Of a DNA stretch of 43,999 bases, positions 7,034 through 14,474 are shown piece after piece. Under the pieces are notes generated by a model. It worked only from the letters and a program-made list of their open reading frames with translations, was not told the origin of the DNA and ran no database searches. Position 1 is the first letter of the stretch. Every line of letters starts with the position of its first letter. A program made the translations under genes and the position numbers. The stretch is from an uncultured bacterium (lineage in GTDB: Bacteria; Bacteroidota; Bacteroidia; Bacteroidales; Bacteroidaceae): NCBI GenBank assembly GCA_905215555.1, contig CAJMQU010000037.1, positions 1-43,999 of the forward strand. Direction: 5' to 3'.

Positions 7034-8974
7034 TTAGAAATTAGATACATCATAAGCCGCTTTCTTGCCTATCGTGATAAATACACCGATGTAGAAGAAA
7101 TGGTCACTTGAAGCAAATATCGCCTTATCATCCACCTTGCCGAATTCATTTTTCCGGCAAAGGATATTCGTGGCAGAGGCATGGATGATAACTTTCTTAC
7201 TCGGCAAGAAGGTCAGCCCTAGATCAAGACTGTTATAAGGCTTCACTTCATCGTTCATCAGCCCCGGCAAACCGGGATTATGGTAAGGACGACCGCTACT
7301 GAAACGGTTCGTCAGCCCAACAATCGTTCCTATGCGGGGAATGGAATATTTCAGAACTACAGATGCATTATGACGGGTGGCATATTGCGGAGTAGTCAAT
7401 TCCGTGTACTCCTGAAACTTTCTTTTGGAGATATTATAGGTATAAGAAAGCTGGTATTCCAGGTTCTTCACCAACACACGGTCATTGAAAAACAAATCGA
7501 ACCCCTTGCTATGACCGTATCCATCGGATGTTACGCTCTCTGCTTGATTCATATTTCCTTTCTCTATCAATACCAGATGGTCGTATTTCTTATAATAAAC
7601 TTCCGCTTTATAAAAACGCCCCTCACTCCCGAATTGGGCACCTAAGTTATACTGGATACACGCCTCCGATTTCAGATTCTTACTTTGAGCTAATAATCTA
7701 TTTATCGGTAATTGCGTATATCTCCCTGCCGTAGCAGAAAACACCACATCGCCCAAATAGTAATTGACGGACAAGCGAGGAGAGAAATTCATCCGCCGGT
7801 TCAATGAAGTATATTCCGTCCGGAAAGAAAGTTCCGCTTTCAGTTGCTCTATGGGATAGTAGGTGGCAGAAAGGAAAGCTGCGCTGACGGTAGGACTCAT
7901 CTCATTGCGGCTATCCACTGTACCCATTTCTTGCATCTGATACTGATAATGGTTTTTATATCGGCGAATAAAGCTCTCCAATCCCATATCCAGACGAAAA
8001 GCCGGAGTAAGGCGCTTGAAAACTTTCGTCTTTATGTGAAGTTCCTGCTGGCGTTCCATCCAGTCATCACCGGTAAGCGATACATTCCCTATTTTCTGTT
8101 CAAAGAAACCGTATGCCACTCCGGCAAACCAATTCCAGCCCTTAGGAGTGCTCTTGCGAAAAGTTGTATTGACATAGAAATTATTCTCACCCAAATCAAA
8201 TAATCTTCGTTCCTGCCCCTCATAATTGGAGAAGTCTGTCCGGTCATAACCAAAGTAAATTTTAAAGAGTGTCGCATCATCCGGATGATAACGGAATTGC
8301 GCCGAACCTGTCATCAGGCGGTAAGGGTCTTCAAAATCCACTCTCCCCGAGTAAATGCGGTCATACACACACAAATCCTGATAATCCAGATTCACGGAAA
8401 AGGAACCTTTATCGAAAGCCCGCGTGCCTCCACTGCCAAAGCCCACCGTAGAAGCGTTGATGCCCAACTTATTCACCGGACTTTTATCCTTCGTCTCCAA
8501 AGGTAACACAGCCGAAAGCGCCTCTCCATATTCCAAAGGAGCACCGCCCGATTCCAGATTGACACCACTGAACATAAAAGTTGAATAACGACCACGTGCG
8601 GGTGAATTTATTCCCGTAGCAGTATAAGGATTCAGGACGTGCATCCCATCAATGTAGGTTTGCGCTTCGTCACTACTTCCGCCACGCACCAGCAATCTGC
8701 CGCTTTCACCTTGTATTTGTGTACCGGGTAACGTTTGCAATGCATGGTATAAATCTCCGTTCGCACCTCCCACCGTTACCAGTTCCACAGGGTGCATGTC
8801 GCTCCAACGACTGTTAGCCACCGGTGTTCTTTTCCCTTTGACCACTACTTCCTTCAAATCTACACTATCATTGTATATTTGCAGAAATACAGTATCCGTC
8901 ACCGCCGTTTGTGCTTCTGAATGCTGTGTCATCAGCAATGCACCCATACCTAAAAGTAAAATCAATCTTTTCAT
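7034..8974 (-). CDS. TonB-dependent outer membrane receptor
   Basis: The 646-residue product has a signal peptide ending near SEAQ. A plug domain follows, with DLKEVVVKGKRTP, LLVRGGSSDEAQTYIDGMHVLNPY and FSGVNLESGGAPLEYGEALSAVLPLETKD. The rest is a beta-barrel with alternating aromatic strands. It is shorter than SusC-type transporters, lacks the N-terminal carboxypeptidase-regulatory domain, and has no SusD partner, so it is not a standard glycan transporter. The gene is preceded on the same strand by a LytTR regulator. The 148-base gap between them holds a -7 box at 9004-9011 and a series of TGTGACRAA-type repeats, a likely operator. The imported ligand cannot be read from sequence. Confidence 0.87.
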   Translation of the reverse strand: MKRLILLLGMGALLMTQHSEAQTAVTDTVFLQIYNDSVDLKEVVVKGKRTPVANSRWSDMHPVELVTVGGANGDLYHALQTLPGTQIQGESGRLLVRGGSSDEAQTYIDGMHVLNPYTATGINSPARGRYSTFMFSGVNLESGGAPLEYGEALSAVLPLETKDKSPVNKLGINASTVGFGSGGTRAFDKGSFSVNLDYQDLCVYDRIYSGRVDFEDPYRLMTGSAQFRYHPDDATLFKIYFGYDRTDFSNYEGQERRLFDLGENNFYVNTTFRKSTPKGWNWFAGVAYGFFEQKIGNVSLTGDDWMERQQELHIKTKVFKRLTPAFRLDMGLESFIRRYKNHYQYQMQEMGTVDSRNEMSPTVSAAFLSATYYPIEQLKAELSFRTEYTSLNRRMNFSPRLSVNYYLGDVVFSATAGRYTQLPINRLLAQSKNLKSEACIQYNLGAQFGSEGRFYKAEVYYKKYDHLVLIEKGNMNQAESVTSDGYGHSKGFDLFFNDRVLVKNLEYQLSYTYNISKRKFQEYTELTTPQYATRHNASVVLKYSIPRIGTIVGLTNRFSSGRPYHNPGLPGLMNDEVKPYNSLDLGLTFLPSKKVIIHASATNILCRKNEFGKVDDKAIFASSDHFFYIGVFITIGKKAAYDVSNF

Positions 8975-9003
8975 TTATCTATGTTCTTTACGATTTCCGT
9001 CAG

Positions 9004-9011
9004 CAAACATA
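9004..9011 (-). promoter_or_regulatory. -7 box of the TonB receptor gene
   Basis: TATGTTTG on the - strand fits TAnnTTTG and lies 30 bases before the ATG at 8974. A TTTG at 9031-9028 (- strand) is a possible upstream element, though the spacing is a little short. The repeats at 9041-9120 lie directly upstream, the position expected for activator sites. Confidence 0.6.
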
Positions 9012-9040
9012 GACCAAGATTCCGGGGCAAAAAAATATCC

Positions 9041-9120
9041 GGGACAAACAGCCCAGATATGTGACAAACAGCGCTCCATCTGTGACGAATGGCTGTTTCT
9101 ATCCCTTTTCTGTGACGAAT
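9041..9120. promoter_or_regulatory. Array of direct repeats, candidate LytTR binding sites
   Basis: Four related copies are present: GGGACAAACAGC at 9041, TGTGACAAACAGC at 9060, TGTGACGAATGGC at 9081 and TGTGACGAAT at 9111. The GAC cores are at 9043, 9063, 9084 and 9114, that is 20, 21 and 30 bases apart. Two-turn spacing of imperfect direct repeats is what LytTR-family dimers recognise. The regulator gene is immediately upstream and the receptor gene immediately downstream. Binding is inferred. Confidence 0.55.
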
Positions 9121-9122
9121 GA

Positions 9123-10052
9123 CTACCCTTCCAAAGTGCCTTCTATCAACGTTTTTACCTCTTTTGAGTAAGCTCTGGAAACAGGAACTTCATCCTTACA
9201 CCCATCCAAACGTAAACGGTATCCCTGTGAATTTCCATCCACTTTCACTACTGTACTTACATTCACCAGAAACGCCCGGTGGCAACGGACAATAAACGGA
9301 CAAGCCGCCACTGCTTCTTCCGACTGTTTCATTGTAGCGCGCAGCAACCTCTGCTGTATTTTGTTCTCAACACGATAGATAATACGCACATAGTTTCCCT
9401 CCGCTTCCACATACAACAGCGCATCGGCGGGTATCTCCAGCATCTCTTTAGTTCCACCGGAAAAGACCAGATGCGCAGGTTTCTCCGTCACCGGACAGCA
9501 GACATCATCTTCCTCCTCAGCTTCCGCTTCTCTCTTTTCTTTCCGAAGACTTATCTTTTTAGAAAGGATGAAGTTCATCTCCGTGGCTTCTTTCAGGTTG
9601 CGAGCCAGTTGCAGATTACGGTTCCACATCAAGAAGAACGCAATAGGGAAAGGAGCAAGAATACCTACCCAGATTACACTGATAAGAAAACCTCTCCAAC
9701 TCAGTAGATTCCCTCCGAACCACCAGGCCGTATAAAACCAGTTACCTATCGCAATCAGCATGCAGGCTCCCAACGTTCCCAGCAGCTCCTTCCCTAATGT
9801 CCAGTGCTGCTCATCATAGTATCGGGGGAGTGTAGCCGGAAGCATATACACAAATACGCTCAACGCCATTGAGGAAACTATGCCATACCCTAATACTACC
9901 CAAAACTTATGGCTCTCCATCATAGAGATACCGAAAGGCTGCAATAGAAAAAGAATAATGAATACGATAAAAGAGGGGATTACCACCGCCTTCCATCGTT
10001 TCACCAATACCGGATAAGGACTATGCAAAAGTGTCAACAACTTATTTATCAT
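9123..10052 (-). CDS. Membrane-anchored LytTR family DNA-binding regulator
   Basis: The product is 309 residues. The N-terminal half has four predicted membrane helices (about 22-42, 48-70, 86-112 and 118-145), followed by a charged linker (about 150-195). The C-terminal third is a LytTR DNA-binding domain: LEIPADALLYVEAEGNYVRI, LLRATMKQSEEAV, FIVRCHRAFLVNVS and VPVSRAYSKEVKTLI. No receiver domain is present, so it is not a classical response regulator. The membrane part may sense a signal directly, or pair with a kinase encoded elsewhere. It is the first gene of the unit with the TonB receptor, DUF2141 protein and CPBP protease, which are its likely targets. The 33-base palindrome at 10089-10121 lies about 35 bases upstream and contains its -7 box. 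Confidence 0.88.
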   Translation of the reverse strand: MINKLLTLLHSPYPVLVKRWKAVVIPSFIVFIILFLLQPFGISMMESHKFWVVLGYGIVSSMALSVFVYMLPATLPRYYDEQHWTLGKELLGTLGACMLIAIGNWFYTAWWFGGNLLSWRGFLISVIWVGILAPFPIAFFLMWNRNLQLARNLKEATEMNFILSKKISLRKEKREAEAEEEDDVCCPVTEKPAHLVFSGGTKEMLEIPADALLYVEAEGNYVRIIYRVENKIQQRLLRATMKQSEEAVAACPFIVRCHRAFLVNVSTVVKVDGNSQGYRLRLDGCKDEVPVSRAYSKEVKTLIEGTLEG

Positions 10053-10088
10053 CGTAGTTTCCTGTTTATAACTTCCATTTCATATAAG

Positions 10089-10121
10089 ATATTACAAAGA
10101 TATTGCATATCTTTGTAATAT
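10089..10121. promoter_or_regulatory. 33-bp palindrome carrying divergent -7 boxes
   Basis: Two 15-base arms (10089-10103 and 10107-10121) are perfect inverted repeats around a 3-base TGC centre. Each arm contains TATCTTTG: on the + strand at 10108-10115, and on the - strand at 10102-10095. The - strand copy is placed to start the LytTR transcript. The + strand copy points towards the small gene at 10292, which also has a nearer box at 10211. Confidence 0.65.
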
Positions 10122-10210
10122 ACAGATGGCAAAACCATGCTTTTTAAGAGATAATTGAAGAAAAAGTGCACATTTTTATGTTATAGAACATATTTCTCAT
10201 GAACATTTCG

Positions 10211-10218
10211 TATCTTTG
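10211..10218 (+). promoter_or_regulatory. -7 box upstream of the 46-residue gene
   Basis: TATCTTTG matches TAnnTTTG exactly. A transcript from here would have a leader of about 65 bases before the ATG at 10292, including a short TTCCG/CGGAA hairpin. Confidence 0.55.
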
Positions 10219-10291
10219 CAACGTTAATAAGATAAAGAAAAAGATGTAAAACCCGCTTTCCGAAACGCGGAAGGCACAAAACAAGACGATT

Positions 10292-10432
10292 ATGAAAAAG
10301 AATGCAAATGAAATTTTTATGTTACAGTACCGTATTAAGCGTTATCAAGCAATGGGAAACGGTGCAATGTGCCAGACTTTGAATGGCAAACTTCAGAAAC
10401 TGCTTGCAAAGCAAGCTAACATTACCATGTAA
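10292..10432 (+). CDS. 46-residue basic protein of unknown function
   Basis: ATG at 10292 opens a 47-codon frame ending in TAA at 10430-10432. The product starts MKKNANEIFMLQYRIKRYQA and ends LAKQANITM. It is rich in Lys, Arg and Gln, has no signal peptide or membrane helix, and is likely helical. I do not recognise a family. Support for a real gene comes from the surroundings: a consensus -7 box at 10211-10218, a leader of ordinary length, and a strong terminator 25 bases after the stop. This is a complete single-gene transcription unit in a gap between two - strand genes. An RNA-level function for the transcript cannot be excluded. Confidence 0.65.
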   Translation: MKKNANEIFMLQYRIKRYQAMGNGAMCQTLNGKLQKLLAKQANITM

Positions 10433-10457
10433 ACAACACCTTTAAATAAAATGAATG

Positions 10458-10495
10458 AGGGCGGAGAACTGAAAAGTTCTTCGCCCTTTTCTTTT
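10458..10495 (+). terminator. Terminator of the 46-residue gene
   Basis: AGGGCGGAGAACT at 10458-10470 pairs with AGTTCTTCGCCCT at 10475-10487 through 13 pairs, one of them G-U, around a GAAA tetraloop. A T-rich tail follows. It ends just before the stop of the convergent yccF gene and may also terminate that one. Confidence 0.9.
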
Positions 10496-10499
10496 CTGT

Positions 10500-10874
10500 T
10501 TAATCTGCAACAATATCTTTTCCAAAAGGAGTCAACGCCAATGCCGCCAGTTTGAAGTGCTGCAAACCGAAGGGAATACCGATGATGGTGATGCACAAAA
10601 TCGCTCCAAACGCCAGGTGTGAAAGGCAAATCCAAATCCCTCCCAGAAATATCCACAACACATTCATTAATACATAAAGGCATCCAGCCGAACGCTCCCC
10701 GCTCCGCACCGTCTTACCGAAAGGCCACAATGCAAGTGCAGCAAGTTTCAATGTTTGCATGCCGAATGGAATGCCTATGATGGTAATCATCATCAGCAAA
10801 CTAGCCACAAGATACTCAATGGCCGTGAAGATACCTCCGAATATCAGCCACAAAAAGTTCATAAAACAACCCAT
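10500..10874 (-). CDS. YccF domain-containing inner membrane protein
   Basis: The 124-residue product consists of two similar YccF repeats: NFLWLIFGGIFTAIEYL with ITIIGIPFGMQTLKLAALALWPFGK, and NVLWIFLGGIWICLSHL with ITIIGIPFGLQHFKLAALALTPFGK. Each contributes about two membrane helices. Length and repeat structure match the family, whose function is unknown. The ATG at 10874 is used; an internal ATG four codons later (10862) is an alternative. A -7 box at 10902-10909 lies about 30 bases upstream. It is a single gene, convergent with the 46-residue gene. Confidence 0.88.
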   Translation of the reverse strand: MGCFMNFLWLIFGGIFTAIEYLVASLLMMITIIGIPFGMQTLKLAALALWPFGKTVRSGERSAGCLYVLMNVLWIFLGGIWICLSHLAFGAILCITIIGIPFGLQHFKLAALALTPFGKDIVAD

Positions 10875-10901
10875 AGTTTCGCGTTTTTATATTATAAAAC
10901 G

Positions 10902-10909
10902 CAAATATA
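10902..10909 (-). promoter_or_regulatory. -7 box of the yccF gene
   Basis: TATATTTG on the - strand fits TAnnTTTG, 28 bases before the yccF ATG. It lies 7 bases from the stop of the upstream heparinase-like gene. Confidence 0.5.
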
Positions 10910-10915
10910 GATTAT

Positions 10916-12844
10916 TTATTTGATAACGAACTTATACTTGCCCGTTAATCGTGCTTCTTTATCCTTCAATGTTATGCGGTAGATTTTTGGCCCCCAGACA
11001 TTGGAAAGACGCGTATCCGGCAATTCGATTGTTTCAAGGTCTGCCGTGAACCCAAGGGGATATTCCAGCGTAACCTTCTGTCCCTGCACTTCAACAGTTA
11101 CTTCTCCGGGAACGGAAATATCCACTTTCCCCCAGGTAAGGAAGTTAACCAAGTTAGGTGCTTTCGCTGATTCTAGGGAGAAATTATCAGTGATGGTCAG
11201 TTGCTTTTCACCCAGGGAGTATGCACGTGTCCAGTTGTTCACAGCAGCTTCTTCGGGATAGGCTGTGGCTATATTGGCGGAGAAAAAACGCTTTTTAGGC
11301 TGGCAGACAACATCCGCAGCTCTATACTTCTGTCCGTAGCTTTGCGGCACACTGTTAATCATCGGCAGGTTATGATAGTTGCTCTGCATCGTCCAGATGG
11401 TGTAACGGTCTTTGCTGAATGTCTGGCGTGTATATGTTCCCACACCTGCATCAATCAGCACCGGTATGGCATTGACGTATAAAGAAAAAGTCCCCACATC
11501 ATTATGGTTATGGCTTTCATTGTTGAAGCCGCCTTTTGCTGCCAGAAACCAACCGGATTTATTCGTCAGGTAGCAAAATTCCGTTTCGGGATACCAGGTA
11601 CAGGCAGGTATAGTGTGGGCAGCCACCGTCTTTTCCAGTTCTGCATTCCACAAAATGGACTGTAAGGAACGGAAGGTATCATTTCCCACAGGTATGGAAG
11701 GACGTTTGCCATTCAGAAGATAAGCCGCAAACTGCATCATTTCACCACTACCCACAGCATGACCATAGCGGTAAATCAACGGAGCGTCACCTCCGCCCTT
11801 GGCAGAAGCATCAGCAAAGTTCACTACCCAGCCGTTTCCTACATACGTACGACTGATATACTCTCCCATCCGACGCACCATCGGCTCTTCAAAAAGCGAC
11901 ACTTTTCCTCCTGTACCGTCAAAAAGTATCTGAAGATAATCGTACATCTTTCCTGCGGCATGTCCCCAATAAGAAGGGCCTTCCTCGCAAGCACCGTCGG
12001 CTTTTACAAAGTTGATGAACTTATCGACTGACTGCATACTGCGCCATACAGCCTTTGCCAAACGGTCACGGTCATTTTCCAGCAAAAGATAGCATTGCAA
12101 CACATTCGAGTTACACCACGGGTTCCAGTTATTGATAATCTCTCCCGGTTTCCAGTGAAAGGCCATCCACCATTCGCGGTCATTATTCATATAAGGGTCG
12201 AGAATACGTTCCTGCAAAGTCTGGCGCAAACGCAAGGAAATCACCGGATCCAGTTTATCGAATGAGTGATGGAAGAAATAATATACCCACGAAAGCATTG
12301 ATCCATAGTTGCCGGAGCCGAGGTCAATCACCTGTTCCCGGTAATCGGGTAAAGAGCGTTTCGTGCTTTGGCGTACCAGATGGGCGGAAAGCACCCAGGA
12401 AGTCATTTCACAACTGAAAAACACTCCGTTCGCCAACTGGTCGATGAACCGTCCTTTTCCTTCGGCAAGCTCGGCAAGCATCAGGGCATTGATAGCTTTC
12501 CGGTTTGCTTCATAAGGGTTCTGCATGATGTTGCGCTCACCGCTGCGTTCATACTCCAGATAGTCAGTAGCACGAACGACCTTCCATTCGTAATTCAACT
12601 GTTTTTCACCGGCGCGGATAAGCGTTTCTTTATCAGCACCCAGCAAGGCATCCCAGGCAGCACGGTCGTTATAGGCCGGATAAGGAACCCAAGCCTGATT
12701 CATCACCAATACTTCTTTGAGTTTTTCTTCACTGCCGGCAGTCTTTTGCAAAAGATTCCGCTCGGTATAGGCATGCGCTGAAACACCTGCGACAACAAGC
12801 AGGCAGAAAGAAAGGAAAAGGCGGCAAAGCGTGTTTTTCTTCAT
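10916..12844 (-). CDS. Heparinase II/III-like polysaccharide lyase
   Basis: The 642-residue product has a signal peptide (cleavage near VSAHAYTE). An N-terminal alpha/alpha toroid covers about 60-370, with the marker NNWNPWCNSNVLQCYLLLEND and KADGACEEGPSYWGHAAGKMYDYL. A beta-sandwich heparinase II/III domain follows from about 400, with FNNESHNHNDVGTFSLYVN, LIDAGVGTYTRQTF and IWTMQSNYHNLPMIN. The HNHND histidines and the conserved Tyr are the catalytic region of this superfamily. Such enzymes cleave uronic-acid-containing polysaccharides by beta-elimination; I cannot assign a CAZy family or substrate. It stands alone, with its own -7 box at 12882 and no SusC/SusD genes near, unlike the PUL further on. 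Confidence 0.85.
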   Translation of the reverse strand: MKKNTLCRLFLSFCLLVVAGVSAHAYTERNLLQKTAGSEEKLKEVLVMNQAWVPYPAYNDRAAWDALLGADKETLIRAGEKQLNYEWKVVRATDYLEYERSGERNIMQNPYEANRKAINALMLAELAEGKGRFIDQLANGVFFSCEMTSWVLSAHLVRQSTKRSLPDYREQVIDLGSGNYGSMLSWVYYFFHHSFDKLDPVISLRLRQTLQERILDPYMNNDREWWMAFHWKPGEIINNWNPWCNSNVLQCYLLLENDRDRLAKAVWRSMQSVDKFINFVKADGACEEGPSYWGHAAGKMYDYLQILFDGTGGKVSLFEEPMVRRMGEYISRTYVGNGWVVNFADASAKGGGDAPLIYRYGHAVGSGEMMQFAAYLLNGKRPSIPVGNDTFRSLQSILWNAELEKTVAAHTIPACTWYPETEFCYLTNKSGWFLAAKGGFNNESHNHNDVGTFSLYVNAIPVLIDAGVGTYTRQTFSKDRYTIWTMQSNYHNLPMINSVPQSYGQKYRAADVVCQPKKRFFSANIATAYPEEAAVNNWTRAYSLGEKQLTITDNFSLESAKAPNLVNFLTWGKVDISVPGEVTVEVQGQKVTLEYPLGFTADLETIELPDTRLSNVWGPKIYRITLKDKEARLTGKYKFVIK

Positions 12845-12881
12845 GATATAAAAAAGTTAGATTATTTGTTATATGATGAGG

Positions 12882-12889
12882 CAAAAGTA
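12882..12889 (-). promoter_or_regulatory. -7 box of the heparinase-like gene
   Basis: TACTTTTG on the - strand fits TAnnTTTG and lies 38 bases before the ATG at 12844. No well-spaced -33 element is evident. Confidence 0.5.
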
Positions 12890-12985
12890 CACAAGTTTCG
12901 CCAAAGCAGTGTATCTGATTATCCGCAGTTGAGTACAAAATCATCCATTTCTACATCTGCTTGATAAATCACAGGAAAAGAAAGT

Positions 12986-14074
12986 TTACTTCCAATCACT
13001 AAATTCAAAACTCAACTGTTCCCAGACACCTTTTTCCTCGGTCTCCTCCCGCGGATTAGAAACGGAAAGACCGATCAGGCGGATCGGATGGTGTTCATAA
13101 TCCACTTCTTTCAGCAGTTGTTTCGCCAAAGGCAGGATTACATCAAGAGTGATTAATTCTTTGGATTGTGTAATGCTGCGGGTTATCTGGTTGAAATCAT
13201 GAAACTTGATTTTCAGCGTCAGTGTATTTCCTCTGAAATCCTTATGTTCCAACCGCCCTACCAGTTCCACTGCGATATGATATAGCTCGATAATAGCCGA
13301 TGAACGCTGCGAAATATCTTTTTCCAACGTATGCTCACAGCCGATAGACTTGCGAACACGCACCGACTCTACCGGACGAAGGTCGATTCCCCTCGCACAA
13401 TCATAATACAACGACCCGACTTTCCCAAACTCACGCATCAACGTGGCTTGCGAACAGGCACGCAACTGCTCCCCATTGTGAATCCCCAACGAGTGCATCT
13501 TCTTTGCCGTCACCGGACCTACTCCCCAGAAACTCTCGATGGGAAGTCGGGCTATAAAATCCAGCGCCTGGTCGGGGTGGATGGTGCATAGTCCGTCCGG
13601 CTTGCGATAGTCCGAAGCAATCTTTGCCAAAAACTTATTATAAGATACTCCGGCAGATGCCACGAGATTAAGTTCTTCCCGAATCTTCCGTTTGATTTCC
13701 TTGGCAATGTCCACAGCCAGCGGAATGCCTGATTTATTCTCCGTTACATCTAGGAAAGCCTCGTCCAGCGAGAGCGGCTCAATGATATCCGTATATTCAT
13801 GGAAAATTTCATGTATCTGACGGGAAATGTCTTTATACACCTCCATTCGCCCAGGCACAAAGATGAGTTGCGGACACAGCCGTTTTGCTTTCGTGGATGC
13901 CATTGCCGAACGCACTCCGTATCGGCGCGCCTCATAACTGGCAGCCGCCACTACCCCACGTTCTTCGGCATAGCCCACGGCAACGGGTTTCCCACGCAAC
14001 TCCGGATTATCACGCTGTTCTACAGAGGCGTAGAACGCATCCATGTCTATATGTATGATTTTACGTTCAGTCAT
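12986..14074 (-). CDS. dinB: DNA polymerase IV (Y-family, translesion)
   Basis: The 362-residue product matches DinB over its full length. The catalytic blocks are IIHIDMDAFYASVEQRDNP (first Asp), YEARRYGV (nucleotide-binding YxxR), and PLSLDEAFLDVT (SLDE catalytic Asp/Glu). After these come the thumb helix-hairpin-helix region around FWGVGPVTAKKMHSLGI and the little-finger domain. The C-terminal QLSFEF is a beta-clamp-binding motif, so the protein should reach the replication fork through the sliding clamp. The start is placed at the ATG at 14074 (MTERKIIHID) rather than 14080, because a -7 box ends at 14092 and would leave only a few leader bases for the earlier ATG. No LexA-type box is obvious. 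It is a single gene. Confidence 0.95.
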   Translation of the reverse strand: MTERKIIHIDMDAFYASVEQRDNPELRGKPVAVGYAEERGVVAAASYEARRYGVRSAMASTKAKRLCPQLIFVPGRMEVYKDISRQIHEIFHEYTDIIEPLSLDEAFLDVTENKSGIPLAVDIAKEIKRKIREELNLVASAGVSYNKFLAKIASDYRKPDGLCTIHPDQALDFIARLPIESFWGVGPVTAKKMHSLGIHNGEQLRACSQATLMREFGKVGSLYYDCARGIDLRPVESVRVRKSIGCEHTLEKDISQRSSAIIELYHIAVELVGRLEHKDFRGNTLTLKIKFHDFNQITRSITQSKELITLDVILPLAKQLLKEVDYEHHPIRLIGLSVSNPREETEEKGVWEQLSFEFSDWK

Positions 14075-14091
14075 AAACATTCAACCTCATA

Positions 14092-14099
14092 CAAAGATA
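14092..14099 (-). promoter_or_regulatory. -7 box of dinB
   Basis: TATCTTTG on the - strand fits TAnnTTTG and predicts a start site near 14085, giving a very short leader of about 10 bases before the ATG at 14074. Confidence 0.55.
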
Positions 14100-14474
14100 C
14101 GTTTTTTCAAATAAATATCCAGCTTTGCACTATTCCTTTAACCCATATACATATTATAAGATACTCAGTAAATCATCACTCCATTCATAACAACTGCAAA
14201 ATGAATAGACGTTTTACTAGTGTTCGATGTCAGAATGCTTTTTTGTGCCGATAACTGATTCTACTTGATAAATGACCGTCCGTCGGTGGAGCCTGTCGAA
14301 GAAAACACAAGGTTATAACACTTTATATTTAAAACACTTAAAAGATACACATTTCACATAACGACTGAGATAGCCTCGCATAACAACTGAGGCTGCCTGA
14401 GATAGCATAGCTGATCGGATGTAAATATAGAAGATAAACTTCAAGGTCGGTTGAACTCATCACTGAAAAGAAAA
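14100..14474. other. 375-bp intergenic region with a short tandem repeat
   Basis: Between dinB and the MATE gene I find no supported gene; the longest reading frames show no family features. It contains a 22-base imperfect tandem duplication at 14357-14378 and 14379-14400, each copy starting CATAACRACTGAG, and an A+T-rich stretch before it. Both flanking genes are on the - strand, so this holds the 3' end of the MATE transcript. Confidence 0.6.

Noticed and set aside
14201..14254. Short reading frame in the dinB-MATE gap
   Set aside because: It has only 17 codons, with no promoter box, terminator or family feature.
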